The translations under genes were made by a program, and so were the position numbers. This document shows, piece by piece, positions 53,773-64,000 of a stretch of DNA of 64,000 nucleotides. This DNA is from Glebionis coronaria (Eukaryota > Streptophyta > Magnoliopsida > Asterales > Asteraceae), in the NCBI GenBank assembly GCA_025667525.1, contig CM046875.1, positions 201,724,125-201,788,124 of the forward strand, read 5' to 3'. The notes under the pieces were generated by a model. That model worked only from the letters and a program-made list of their open reading frames with translations. It was not told where the DNA came from and ran no database searches. The number at the start of each line of letters is the position of its first letter. The stretch's first letter is position 1.

Positions 53773-56092
53773 AAGGCTTCGACCTGTAGGCTCTAAAACT
53801 CGACCTGTGACTAGTGGGTAGTCACCAGGAGCTTCCTAAGCTAACGTCTGTTATTCTACGTATTGATGTTTTCAGCGTATTGTTGTTTTAACCATGATGT
53901 TTTCAGCACCTTGAGGTTTTAACCTTGATGTTTTCATCGATATTGTTTTACTAATATGGATGGACAACCGTCATTCATATTTAGTAATGTGTCAATGATT
54001 ACATGCATAATGTTCCTCAAGAACTGTGGCTATGTGGACTGAACCCCAGTAGTTCATAATTAATCACATAAAAAAATTTCTAATAAGTTTTGACAGATGA
54101 GTTTCATTTATTTATGTTTCAGGTATCATTGTTGCAGGGATTATGACTTAGTAATGGTTGGTATAGGACTGGCCCTATTTAGTCGCATGTGCTTTTATCG
54201 AAACTTTTAACTTTGGGACCGACCCATAGGCGTCCCCTCGCCATGTCTTTTGTTTTGGGACCGACCCATAGGCGTCCCCTCACACATATAAAGGTTTTAA
54301 TAAACTACATTACGCATTCATGCACTGTTTTTCATGCATAAAATTTTTCTCATGATTTATTGGCATAAAATTTTTTCATGTCACCTCATAAGTTACTATG
54401 TTTTTTTATGTCAAGTATGTTTTCATACTGTCATGGTTAACTTCAGTTTCATGCTGATTATGTTATACACTCCTTCACATTGAGTTGTTCCATGTTTCTT
54501 CTTAATGACTTGGTCTTCACGTGATTATGTCTTACGTCTCTTTTGTGTCTTTGCTTCCATGCAAGACACTGTTGGAATTCATGTAAATTCTGCTTCCATG
54601 ATAGTCATGGTTGGTTTTCATTGATCATGCTTTCAAGCAAATCATCTTGAATTTTGTTTAACCACACTTTAACGTTTCTCTATGCAACTAGAATGAGGTA
54701 TATACTTGCATTGCCAGGTTATCATGATGGTTTTCCTAACCGTTTAACCAGTATACTTTCCTTAAATCATGACAAATGATCGACCCCATACCGATCATTT
54801 CATGTGCATTCAACGTGTACTCCATGTACCGTGTTCCATGTGTATTACACGTACCTAAATCCACGTGTATTTCACTTGCAATACTTCACGAGTATTCGCT
54901 AGTAGATTATGAATCATCTCAGGCATATGTCCACTTGCTGATATTCTACAAGATTGCTGATGCCGCTCATAGCTTGGAGACGTTACTAGGGTTGATGCTG
55001 CTGACGTTCGGAGACGCTACGAGATGCTGATGCTGTTCACAACCTGGAGCTCATACAAGACGAAGACAAAGGCGTTAGATCAAAGAGATCGGACGAGAAG
55101 ATGCTTCACCACCAGACGATCTCCATCTGTCATTGTCCCAAATTCTTAGTTACATGTCACACGTCATGCAGCTGTCATTTCAACCATATGAGTGCAAACC
55201 GGTACCAGCCAGCCACTCAGCTGAATAGTTACATGAATCACGGTCATTAGAATGACCGTCATGGAACTGACAGACAAGACGATAGTAACCACTACTATGA
55301 CAATAACTATCCTAGAAATCGCAACCGAGGCTCCGGCAGCGGACGTGATCAGACATACAAATGATTAGTAGCCCAACCGATCCGCCAATTCTGGCATAAT
55401 AACATAATAATTGTAGTTCAATTGTTTTACGTCTCGAGACACATGTCAAGACATCAGTCAAGACACATGTCTCACGTATATTTTCTGAAGACACACGTCA
55501 AGACACCAGTCAAGACATATGTCACACTTACATTTCTCAAGACACGAGTCAAGACACATGAATCACGTCTAATTATGGAACATTTCTAAGAAATTCAGGG
55601 TACCCTCCAAGGGTATATCCATTTTGTTGTGCCGTGTATTAATCAGGCCACAAGAATTTCAATACCATTACCGGCGCATCAGTGAGAACTCTCACGTTGC
55701 CGATATCACTTTCATTTCTTTCAACCATATTTCATATATTCATGACCATGAAGGACGCCTTTTGTATTCCCACGTATACGAAGGTCTTCCTTCAGCTTAA
55801 TGATGACATCCAAGCTGCTAACGCATTTCCTCGGACATACACGAGATGAATTTTATCCTAATTATGGACTATGAACAACACACCATGCTACGATTCATAA
55901 TTATGTACAGTAATGTTCAGGCTCCTGAATACACTCAGCTTGATTTTCCATCAGGAAAATATGTACAAATTATCTATGCTTACAAGCATGTGCGTTGTTA
56001 GCCATGGTCGCTAAAATTTCCTAGCTATCAGTAAGACACGACCACTTAAGTCCTTTTACGCATAGCCAGTTGATTATTCCAAAAGAACCTAC
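53773..56092 (+). other. Element E interior, gag/protease region, not recognisable
   Basis: No credible ORF. Visible repeats: a roughly 29-bp unit with GATGTTTTCAGC and GTTTTAACC near 53865-53945, and GGGACCGACCCATAGGCGTC twice (about 54215 and 54261). CAAGACAC/CAAGACAT words occur in about three 60-bp units at 55438-55570. Text near 55280-55370 (Asn/Arg/Gly-rich) may be a gag tail remnant. Confidence 0.6.
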
Positions 56093-56500
56093 ATGGAGAA
56101 GGACGGTACCATGAGATTATGTGTCGACTACTGTCGACTTAAACAAATCACCATTCATGACCATTATTCTCCTCCACGTATTGACAACATGTCCAATCGA
56201 CCTTCTAGTGTTAACCACTTTTCCAAGATCGAACTCATGATCATGCTGCCAACAGTGACGAGTGAAAGAGCAGGACATGTCCATGACTGCTATTCGTGCA
56301 CGACTCGGTCATGCTAGATTTATGATTTTGAATTAGTCTCAGCAATGCTCCAACGACATTATAAGAATGAGGTTCCATGAACTCATAGCAAATTCATCAG
56401 TGTTTTCATTGAGGATAACCTGATTTCCTTTAAGCCTAGAGAAGAACAGGAAGACCATATCTGCACTATGTTGCAAATTCTATGACAAGAGAAAAATTTA
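56093..56500 (+). pseudogene. Element E reverse transcriptase remnant
   Basis: MEKDGTMRLCVDYCRLKQIT and HFSKIELM correspond to the Gypsy RT motifs [16 protein letters not shown] and YSKIDLR. Further on (about 56396-56480), FIEDNLISFKPREEQEDHI corresponds to [12 protein letters not shown], with the second catalytic Asp region altered. Several stops intervene. Homology is visible only as patches. Confidence 0.75.
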
Positions 56501-56792
56501 CCCTTGAAATTTTTCTGTTTGATTACAGTGACACGCAGAATCACATGGGTTTCTAGGGTTAATCCTACCATGACTCAGCTTATGCGTAAAGGAGAGAACC
56601 CTACACTACATTTGGTGTTCTAGAAAATCCTACGCTAGGAGAAGCCTAGATTCAGAGACTCAGAGTTTCGTAAACTCCTATGTATCAAGTTCTACGAAGC
56701 AAGATACAGTTACGTTCATATCTAAGTACCTGACATACCAACAGGTTAAGATAGGACACCAACAGACTGGGATATTTTCATCATCTGAAATT

Positions 56793-56930
56793 GTGAATCG
56801 AAAAGGGACAAGATCTCCATGGGTTTTGGTTACCAGATTAACGCAAACTCCGAAGAAGCATGATGATATCTGGGTTATTGTAAACAGTTTGATCAAGTCT
56901 GCAGAATCCTTACATCCGCAAGGATTGCAG
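56793..56930 (+). pseudogene. Element E integrase remnant
   Basis: HDDIWVIVNSLIKSAE matches the Gypsy integrase motif [13 protein letters not shown]. The flanking text is not recognisable. The 133-codon ORF containing it (56793-57194) ends in hydrophobic text unlike integrase. Confidence 0.7.
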
Positions 56931-57918
56931 AACCAACAGATTGATCGGACATGTTCCCGCCAAGGCTCATCCGATCACTTGGCAATTCCTCAGTTATCGG
57001 GTCAGACAAATATTCATAATTGTGCTCCTTATTTAATTAACGTCCTTGTTCTAATTTCACGAATTGCTTTCGCGCTCGCGTTCATGACACTATTTACGTT
57101 TATGATGGTATCTTGGCTTACGACTTTACGTTCATTTTTCTCATTCTGGGGAGTTTTGCAAGAACTTGAGAGACCATACCCAAGTTTAGTATAACTCTCC
57201 ATCATCAGATAGACGTTTCACGTCATATTCCACGTCTCACCTTGTAGCATTTGGCGTACCGCCATTATATTCTATGTTCACGATATGTTTCACATGTCAT
57301 GTTCATTCCACGTTCCTCATATCATGATCAAGATATGTTACACGTATCATGGATCATGATATGTTTACTCATACTACACTCGCCATATCTCCACGTAGCA
57401 CGTTCAAAAATTTTCACGTATCACGTTCAAAATTTTTCACGTACTACGTTTCTTTAGGTCTTGCGCATCATTTCTAATTATCAGTTAAGTCAGATTGTCT
57501 TGCATCGTAACGTTTCAGTTACCCTTGCACGTTAACTCTTATTTTTTTTCTTTCCTCGATCGAATTTAGGGGATCTACCTTCCGTTGATAACCAAGAATT
57601 TCTTCGTATTCCAAGTCAAGGTCAGGAGGACCAAGATTTATCATTAGTGTCAAGATCTTCTGAAGGAACCGTTCCAAGAGGGAGGCCACTTGGAAAAGGA
57701 CAAGTTCATCCGAACTTTTATCCGTTTTTCTCTTATCAACTAGATATGTCCTTTCAGTCACGTCATGTTCCATGTCCTTTCAAGACATGTCACGTTCCGC
57801 GTTCCTTTTGCCATGAAACCCGCACGTTCATTTATCTTACATACCCTCTCATTTTGATTCGGGTATGTTTCTCTTTCAGTTTACGTTATCTATAATCCGG
57901 GGACGAATTATTCTTTTT
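56931..57918 (+). other. Element E interior, 3' part
   Basis: Low-information DNA with recurring CACGTATCACGTTC and TCATGATCAAGATATG words (57250-57470). It ends with the Gypsy-typical CCGGGGACGAATTATTC block just before the polypurine tract. Confidence 0.55.
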
Positions 57919-57929
57919 AGGGGGGAAGA
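57919..57929 (+). other. Polypurine tract of element E
   Basis: AGGGGGGAAGA lies 2 nt before the 3' LTR. Confidence 0.85.
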
Positions 57930-57931
57930 TT

Positions 57932-60872
57932 TGTAAAACCCGCATGCTTTTACCATGAATAGTACCCTTAAGATCGTACGTACTAGATTAAAACTTTCCT
58001 TTTATAGTACGATTACGTTTACGTGTTAGGATTTTACGTATTACGTACGTGTTAGGATTTTACGTATTACGTACGTGTTAGAACACGATAAGTATTTATT
58101 ACGCAGGAACAAGAAATAATTATATAAACAATAATTAATCACGAGCATGCAATCATGAAATCATGAACGTAGTTAAATCACGAGCTAATATTAATTACGT
58201 ATATATATTTATTACGAACACGAATAAATATATTAAGTCACGATCGATAAATAAAACACGTAAATTATGAACACGAGAACACACTATAATATTTAAACTC
58301 AGGAAATGTATGGGTTACCCCATGTGGGCCCCATACCACGAAATTAGAGAGGGATGATGGGCTTAGCCCATCAATTTTTACTAAAACAAGGAATTAGGAA
58401 AGATTTTGGTCATTTTTCACTTTACAGGAAAACACCAAAAACCCTAAAAAAAATTTCTCCTTCTCCTCTTCTTCTTCTTTTTAGCCGCCACACATAAACA
58501 CACCAAGGAGGGTGTTTATTTGATTTTGATCTTGGTTTTTGGTGCAAGTGTTCGTGTTTGTTCATCCTCGTTTAGATCCACGCATTCGGTATATTCTTTT
58601 AACCCTTTTTCTTTTTGATTTGATCAAATAACTAATTAAGAACATGGTGTTTTTAAAACCTAATTAAAATCATAGATCTAACATGAAAATGGTTATTGGG
58701 TAAATCAAAAAGGGATGTTTTAGGGGTGTTTGTTTTGGCCGGCGCCTAAACCGAACCCCAAGGGGGTCTCGATTTGGCTACTCGACCACCACCGAGACCA
58801 TATGGTCCCGGTTGGTTGGTGTGGGTCCCACGGTAGCAACAAGACAAGGGGAACCCCGAAGTGGTTCGGGGTATGGTGTCGATTTCATGTCCGGTTCATG
58901 GTTCTTAGTCAAGATCCGGTTCACGGTGTATGTTAAGATTATTATTTTTTATAATCATATGTTAAAATTAAATTAATAAAAATGACATGATTAATTTAAT
59001 AACATGACTTAGGTTATATTAATTATTAAAATTATGAAATTATTAACCTAAGTATTTTATATTTTTAGACTTATAATTAATTAATTATTTAAAAACCATG
59101 GTTATAATTAATTAATTAACATGACTTAGGTTATATTATTAATGAATAATAATACATGTTTTAACCTATGTATTTAACTTTATTTAATTAAAAACATGAT
59201 ATACTTTAATTAAATATTTTAACCTATAGTTTATTTTAATTAAATGAAATAATTAATAAACTATACATTATATCATATGACTTAGAAAATAATCATGAAA
59301 ACACTTAGGCTTATATACTTAGCTTATTTAACCAGCTTATATCTAATTATGGAAACTTTCTATTTTTAGAAACTTATTTAAATAAGGCAGCTAATCTATT
59401 TATGGAAACTTTCTATTTTTAGAAACTTATTTAATTCAGACAGCTAATCTATTTATGGAAACTTATTTAGTTAAGGCAGCTGATCTATTTATGGAAACTT
59501 TCTATTTTTAGAAACTTATCTATTTTAAGCAGTAATTCTATTTTTGGAAACTTTTCATTTTGAAACTTTCTATTTTTGGTAAATTTCTATTTTTGGAAAC
59601 TTTCTATTTTTGGAAACTTTCTATTTTAGGAAACCTGCTATTTTTTGAAAGTTACTTATTATTACACAGTAAGTATAACAATACATGAAATACCATAAAT
59701 ACTTAATCAGAATAGACAGAATATAAGATAAACACAGTTTAAGACTTTAAACAGTAAAACATGATATGAACATATAAAATAAGCTAAGAAATGACATAAA
59801 ACTAGTTACGTATTTAGTAAGCAGATACTTATTCATGTATGTATTTATGTAGCATTAGTGATACGGAAGTAGGATTCCTCTCAGTTCATCTTCTTCGTTC
59901 ACTGGACATAAGGTACGGATTCCCGTCCATTCAGTATGGACATTCTTTTCTTATTAGGATTCCCCGTATGCAGCCAACTGTTTTCCCAGTATTTGTTTTA
60001 TATGTTTTTGAACTGATTATGTTTTATTAGAATACCTAAAGCCATATACATGCCTGACCAGTTTCACCTAGTTATGGAGGTACCATAACCATAACATTAG
60101 AGGCACTGATGTTATGACTTCACCACGGCAGAGTGATTGCTCGTGGCGTCCCTTCAGCTTTTGGCCATATTATTATATTTATCATGTGGGGCGTATGGGT
60201 GCATCCTAGTTACATGTTTCAGTCAGGATTTCATGGTGAATGTGGTGTGTGCCTTGCATCCTTCACAAGGAGCTGATCCCTCCTACCCAAAACCAGTATA
60301 TTAAATTAGAGGCAGCCCCTCTAATTTGCATGATGAGGTCACCCCTCCAAGTATTCATGCACGATGGATTTTTATGACCTATATTGGCTAATGGTAAAAT
60401 ATGTTAAACAGTTTTCATAAGATAAACATAAGGCTTTTCAAACTATAAAACCAGTTTTATGAACATGTTCCAGGTTTTCCAGGAAGTATACATTTCCGCT
60501 GCTATTAAGTCTTTATTATGTTTTAGTCATTTATGCTATGTCCATATCCATGCACTGAGCGTTTTGCTCAGCCACTTTCCTTTCCATGTCCCAAAACGGA
60601 AGGTACCCTAGGGAAGACTCGAGCATTTGGAGAACGTGCATAGGATGGAAGCTGCCATAGACTTCTTTTCCTTTTTTCCTTCATATACTTATGCTTGTTT
60701 AGTCATTCATTCATTTCTTTTGCTTTATTATGTTTTGAGCTTATGTTTGGGAACCGATGTTTGATTCCGGTTTACCCTATGGTCATGTAATGTTTTAGAC
60801 ATTTATCCTTGTATGCTTTGATGACACGCCATAATTACTCGTGACATTCCATTATCAAAATGGGGTGTTACA
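57932..60872 (+). repeat. 3' LTR of element E
   Basis: The 2941-bp partner of 50778-53755. It carries a private 26-bp tandem duplication of GTGTTAGGATTTTACG-type text near 58020-58080 and fewer 17-bp repeat units. It ends GTGTTACA beside GCGTG. Confidence 0.95.
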
Positions 60873-61345
60873 GCGTGGAAGAGATACTTCCACGATGAAA
60901 ATATTGAGCACGTGGAAGAGATACTTCCACGGAAAAAATAATGAGTGCGTGGAGAAATACTTCCACGGCGAATATAATGAGCACGTGGAAGAGATAATTC
61001 CACGGCGAATATAATGCGCACATGGAAGAGAAACTTCCACGGCGAAGATAATGCGCATGTGGAAGAGAAACTTCCACGGCGAGGATAATGCGCACAAGGA
61101 AGAGAAACTTCCACAACGAAGATATTTAGCGCGTGGAAGAGATACTTCCACGGCGAAAATATTGAGCACGTGGAAGAGATACTTCCACGACGAAAACAAT
61201 GTGTACGTGGTAGAGATACTTCCACGGCGAAAATAATGAGCACGTGGAAGAGATACTTCCACGGCGAAAATAATGCGCGCGTGGAGGAGAATCTTCCAAA
61301 GCGAAGATAATGAGTGCGTGGAATAGATACATCAATGGCGAATAA
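60873..61345. repeat. 37-bp hairpin minisatellite, right block
   Basis: About 13 units continuing the left block from the duplicated GCGTG; the last units are decayed. The minus-strand ORFs here (up to 146 codons) are repeat artefacts. Confidence 0.93.
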
Positions 61346-62857
61346 TATAAGAATTTTTCAACCCTTTTTAATGTCTATTTATCGTTCCTCAAATCGACTC
61401 GAATGGATTTTCAACTTTAACAATGAGATTTATCGTTTTTGGTTAATAAAACTTGCTTGGTATCTATTGTCTAATTAAACTAAAATGGGGAAAATTATTT
61501 AGGCTAGGGAATATATAAAAATAAAAGCGCAATTATTTCACATAAAATTACTCTAAAATGTAATATAACTAAACTACAATTTAAAATCTTGATGCAACAA
61601 ATCTAAACTATAATTAAAAATCTAGATGCAAGCACGTTATAACAAGTAAAAGTGACAAAAAATAAAATCACAAAGATAAACTTAAAGATAAAGCGTAAAG
61701 CTTTAACCTTTTTAGCTTATTAATCTTTTAGATGATAAAGCTAGAAGCTTTATATACTAATAAGCTTAATAATCACATAAAGGTGTACACTTTATACTAA
61801 TCATAAGCTTATCTAAATGAAAACTAATTTTTTAAACCTTTAAATCTATTTTTTAAACAATAATAATATTTAAAACTAATTAAACCAATTTTATGAAAAA
61901 TATATTTTTTTGAAAACAATTTTAACTATATTAATCTAGTTAATGAAACTAAAACGATTAAGCTAGAAAAATAAAAAGGAGAGAAATTTGGTACCCGTGT
62001 TCCGTAGAAAACGCTCTAAACAAAATCAATCATAAGCAACAACATATGGCCCGTAAAGTACACGGCCTCCCAAAAGCAACAAAATACGGCCCGTAAAGTA
62101 CACGGCCAACCAAATCAAACTTAAGCTAAGCGTATCCCGGCCCGTAAAGTACACGACCAACCAAATCAAACTCGGACCAAATCTATACAAACCATAAGCT
62201 CTGTACCAAACATGATAAACCGATTCGCCAAGATCACAATAAAACAAGAGGTTAGAATAATAAGCAAATATCAATATTCTATAAAGAGATTTAAATAAAA
62301 CTAATAGATCTCGAATATTTTTTAGTTTTAAAAAAATATATTATTTTTTAAACTTAAAACTTATAGATTTAAACTAATTTGAATAAAAAACTAATAGATC
62401 TAACTATTTTTTGGTTTTATGAAAGTATTTTTTATTTTTAAAACTTAAAACTGATAGATCTAAAAAAACTAAAAGATATAAACTAAAAGTACTAATTAAA
62501 AAGCTAGCTTATAACTAAGTTGCACGCCTAAGCTTAGAACTTATGAGATTTAAAAAGCTAAAAAGTTAATTAAATAAATCCTCCAACAATAAGCTAGATC
62601 TAGGAATATAAGGAAACAATAAGCTTGCAATAAGATGACTTATTCCAAGCTTTTATATAAATCTTAACTTATTTGGAAAAAGTTATAAAAACTAATCCCT
62701 AAATAATAAGCTAGATTATTAAAAGTAAAATGAAAGGAAGAATGAGAATAATCTAAAAAGATTATTGATAAGCTAAAACTTGAATTTTATTAATTATGAA
62801 AAATCTTAATGAAAAGATTGTACAAAACTTGAAAGGAGAAAAATACAACTACTATGT
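61346..62857. other. AT-rich unassigned DNA
   Basis: No gene recognised. AAGCTTA/TAAGCTT words are frequent. Three copies of GGCCCGTAAAGTACAC (62048, 62088, 62139) create a spurious 82-codon minus-strand ORF. Confidence 0.6.
62048..62175. repeat. Three-copy repeat GGCCCGTAAAGTACACGGCC
   Basis: Copies start at 62048, 62088 and 62139. The last two are followed by the same CCAACCAAATCAAACT phrase. Confidence 0.8.
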
Positions 62858-64000
62858 GAAATTTAAACTACACTATAATGAAAAAACTAAAAAAAACTAG
62901 ACAAATACAGTGAGATGGGGGGCTTTATATAAGCAGCTAGAAGTGGGGGTATTTTTGTCATTTCCCTTCTTTTTTCCTTGGAGGCTACGTAGTATACTCT
63001 AGTTTTCATCGCTAGTGGGAGACAGTTTTTTCATACTTGGATCATGCGCCAATGATGGGCTGGCACACGCCTTCTACAACTTTGTTATCATCGCCAGGCC
63101 ATGCGGCATCATGTGACTGGCCAGCCGCCGCCGCCGCAATACTGCCACCTCGTACATACTATGCCACCTCGTACTGATGTGGCGGCGCCGCCGCCACGTG
63201 TCATCTTCCTAATGGTCAGCCGCCGCTGCACCTGCCACCTCTGACATCATACTGACATGTCAGCGCCTACCTGGTACTGATCCTCTGCTACCGCCACGTG
63301 TCGAGCTCCCATTGGTCAGCCGCCACAATACCTGCAACCTTAAACCTGCAATATTTAAGGAAAAGTCAATGCCACGTGGCGCGCTGGCATTGGCCAACCG
63401 CCGCCACGTGTCAGCTGACGTCAGCAAGACGTCAACCGGTCTGAACCAGGTCCGGTCTAGTTCTGGTTCAAGTCGGGTCAGGGTCTAGTTCGGGTTGGGT
63501 AAGGGTCGGGTCCGGTTCGGGTTGCCACGTGGACAAATCATAAAGTGCCACGTGGCACTGGATTAATATACCTCGCAAGTTGCCCTTGCCAAGGATCGAG
63601 CTCGCGCCCTTTGTGCAAAATCTTAAAAGACTAAGGGGTGCCAGCTGAGCTGAGCAACCCCTTGGTTATATAGTTCGAAATTTAAACTACACTATAATGA
63701 AAAAACTAAAAAAATTAGACAAATACAATGAGATGGGGGGCTTTATATAACAGCTAGTAGTGGGGGTATTTTTGTCATTTCCCTTCTTTTTTCCTTGGAG
63801 GCTACGTAGTATACTCTTGTTTTCGTCGCTAGTGGGAGACAATTGTTTCATACTTGGGTCATCTGCAACTTTGTTATCATCGCCAGACCACATGGCATCA
63901 TGTAATTGGCCAGCCGACGCCGCAATACTGCCACCTCGTACATACTATGCCACCTCGTACTGAAGTGGCGGTGCCGCCACGGGTCATCTTCCTAATGGTC
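62858..64000. repeat. 819-bp tandem duplication (second copy cut by window end)
   Basis: GAAATTTAAACTACACTATA at 62858 recurs at 63677, and the following sequence matches for the rest of the window apart from a deletion in copy 2 around 63860-63870. Both copies include GATGGGGGGCTTTATATAA, a TATA-like motif, and GCCGCCG-rich text. No ORF with coding character. Confidence 0.88.
63195..63558. promoter_or_regulatory. Cluster of six CACGTG G-boxes with a TGACGTCA site
   Basis: CACGTG lies at 63195, 63295, 63373, 63405, 63526 and 63549, mostly as GCCACGTGTC or GCCACGTGGC, and TGACGTCA at 63416-63423. The last G-box is inside the palindrome GTGCCACGTGGCAC (63545-63558). Such ACGT cores are bound by plant bZIP and bHLH factors. 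Some come from a degenerate repeat with ATTGGTCAGCCGCC, so a regulatory role is unproven. Confidence 0.45.

Larger units (their letters stand above)
50778..60872 (+). mobile_element. Element E: non-autonomous Gypsy-derived LTR retrotransposon
   Basis: A 10.1-kb element with LTRs of 2978 and 2941 bp, an iMet-like primer site, a polypurine tract and a 5-bp target duplication. Its 4.2-kb interior has only decayed traces of RT and integrase and no ORF over about 135 codons. LTR divergence is a few percent (about 15 substitutions in the first 380 bp, fewer later). The interior is too decayed to have lost function only after insertion, so it probably moved using proteins from a relative. Confidence 0.92.

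Noticed and set aside
56793..57194. 133-codon ORF in E considered as an intact protein
   Set aside because: Only a 16-residue integrase patch is recognisable; the rest is unrelated hydrophobic text, so it is a remnant.
60803..61335. Minus-strand ORFs of 146 and 135 codons with the same repeated peptide
   Set aside because: Same minisatellite on the other side of element E.
62026..62274. 82-codon minus-strand ORF with two YFTGR repeats
   Set aside because: Produced by three copies of a 16-20-bp DNA repeat.

Overview
This is plant nuclear DNA, almost certainly a flowering plant with a large repeat-rich genome. I infer Asteraceae (Tanacetum, Artemisia or Chrysanthemum type) from how closely I recall the Gag, Pol and accessory ORFs matching proteins annotated there; no search was run. 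I find no ordinary host gene, no tRNA or rRNA gene and no CRISPR array. About 58 of the 64 kb can be assigned to five LTR retrotransposons and two satellite-like arrays.

Layout. Element A is a Ty3/Gypsy retrotransposon on the plus strand. Its 5' LTR runs off the left edge and its 3' LTR ends at 48395. Its gag is split by element B, a Ty1/Copia element at 4421-40314 (plus strand, TSD GAACT). B carries an extra sense ORF downstream of pol, and that ORF has been hit twice. Element C is a Ty3/Gypsy element at 12055-24376 (minus strand, TSD AGGTA). Element D is a Ty1/Copia element at 26117-37693 (minus strand, TSD AGAGG). Each inner element has exact LTR boundaries, a tRNA-iMet-type primer site, a polypurine tract and a 5-bp target duplication, so the nesting order is firm. 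LTR divergence read by eye agrees: A about 4-5%, B and D about 2-2.5%, C lower.

To the right, 48396-49884 is unassigned. A 37-bp hairpin-bearing minisatellite follows at 49885-50777 and 60873-61345, and it is split by element E (50778-60872, TSD GCGTG). E is a Gypsy-derived, apparently non-autonomous element whose interior has decayed far more than its LTRs. After 61345 there is AT-rich unassigned DNA, then an 819-bp tandem duplication that contains a GC-rich block with six CACGTG G-boxes.

How the genes fit together. A and C share one design: LTR, primer site, an extra coiled-coil ORF ahead of gag, gag, protease, RT, RNase H, integrase and a chromodomain-like tail. In both, an AG that looks like a splice acceptor lies exactly 4 nt before the gag ATG. 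B and D are Copia elements with a large coiled-coil Gag, zinc knuckle, protease, integrase, RT and RNase H. B adds the post-pol ORF, which resembles proteins annotated in Asteraceae as 'synaptobrevin, longin-like domain'. Only C has a nearly open pol. The other elements are broken by nonsense codons, many of the C-to-T type, and by single-base losses in homopolymer runs.
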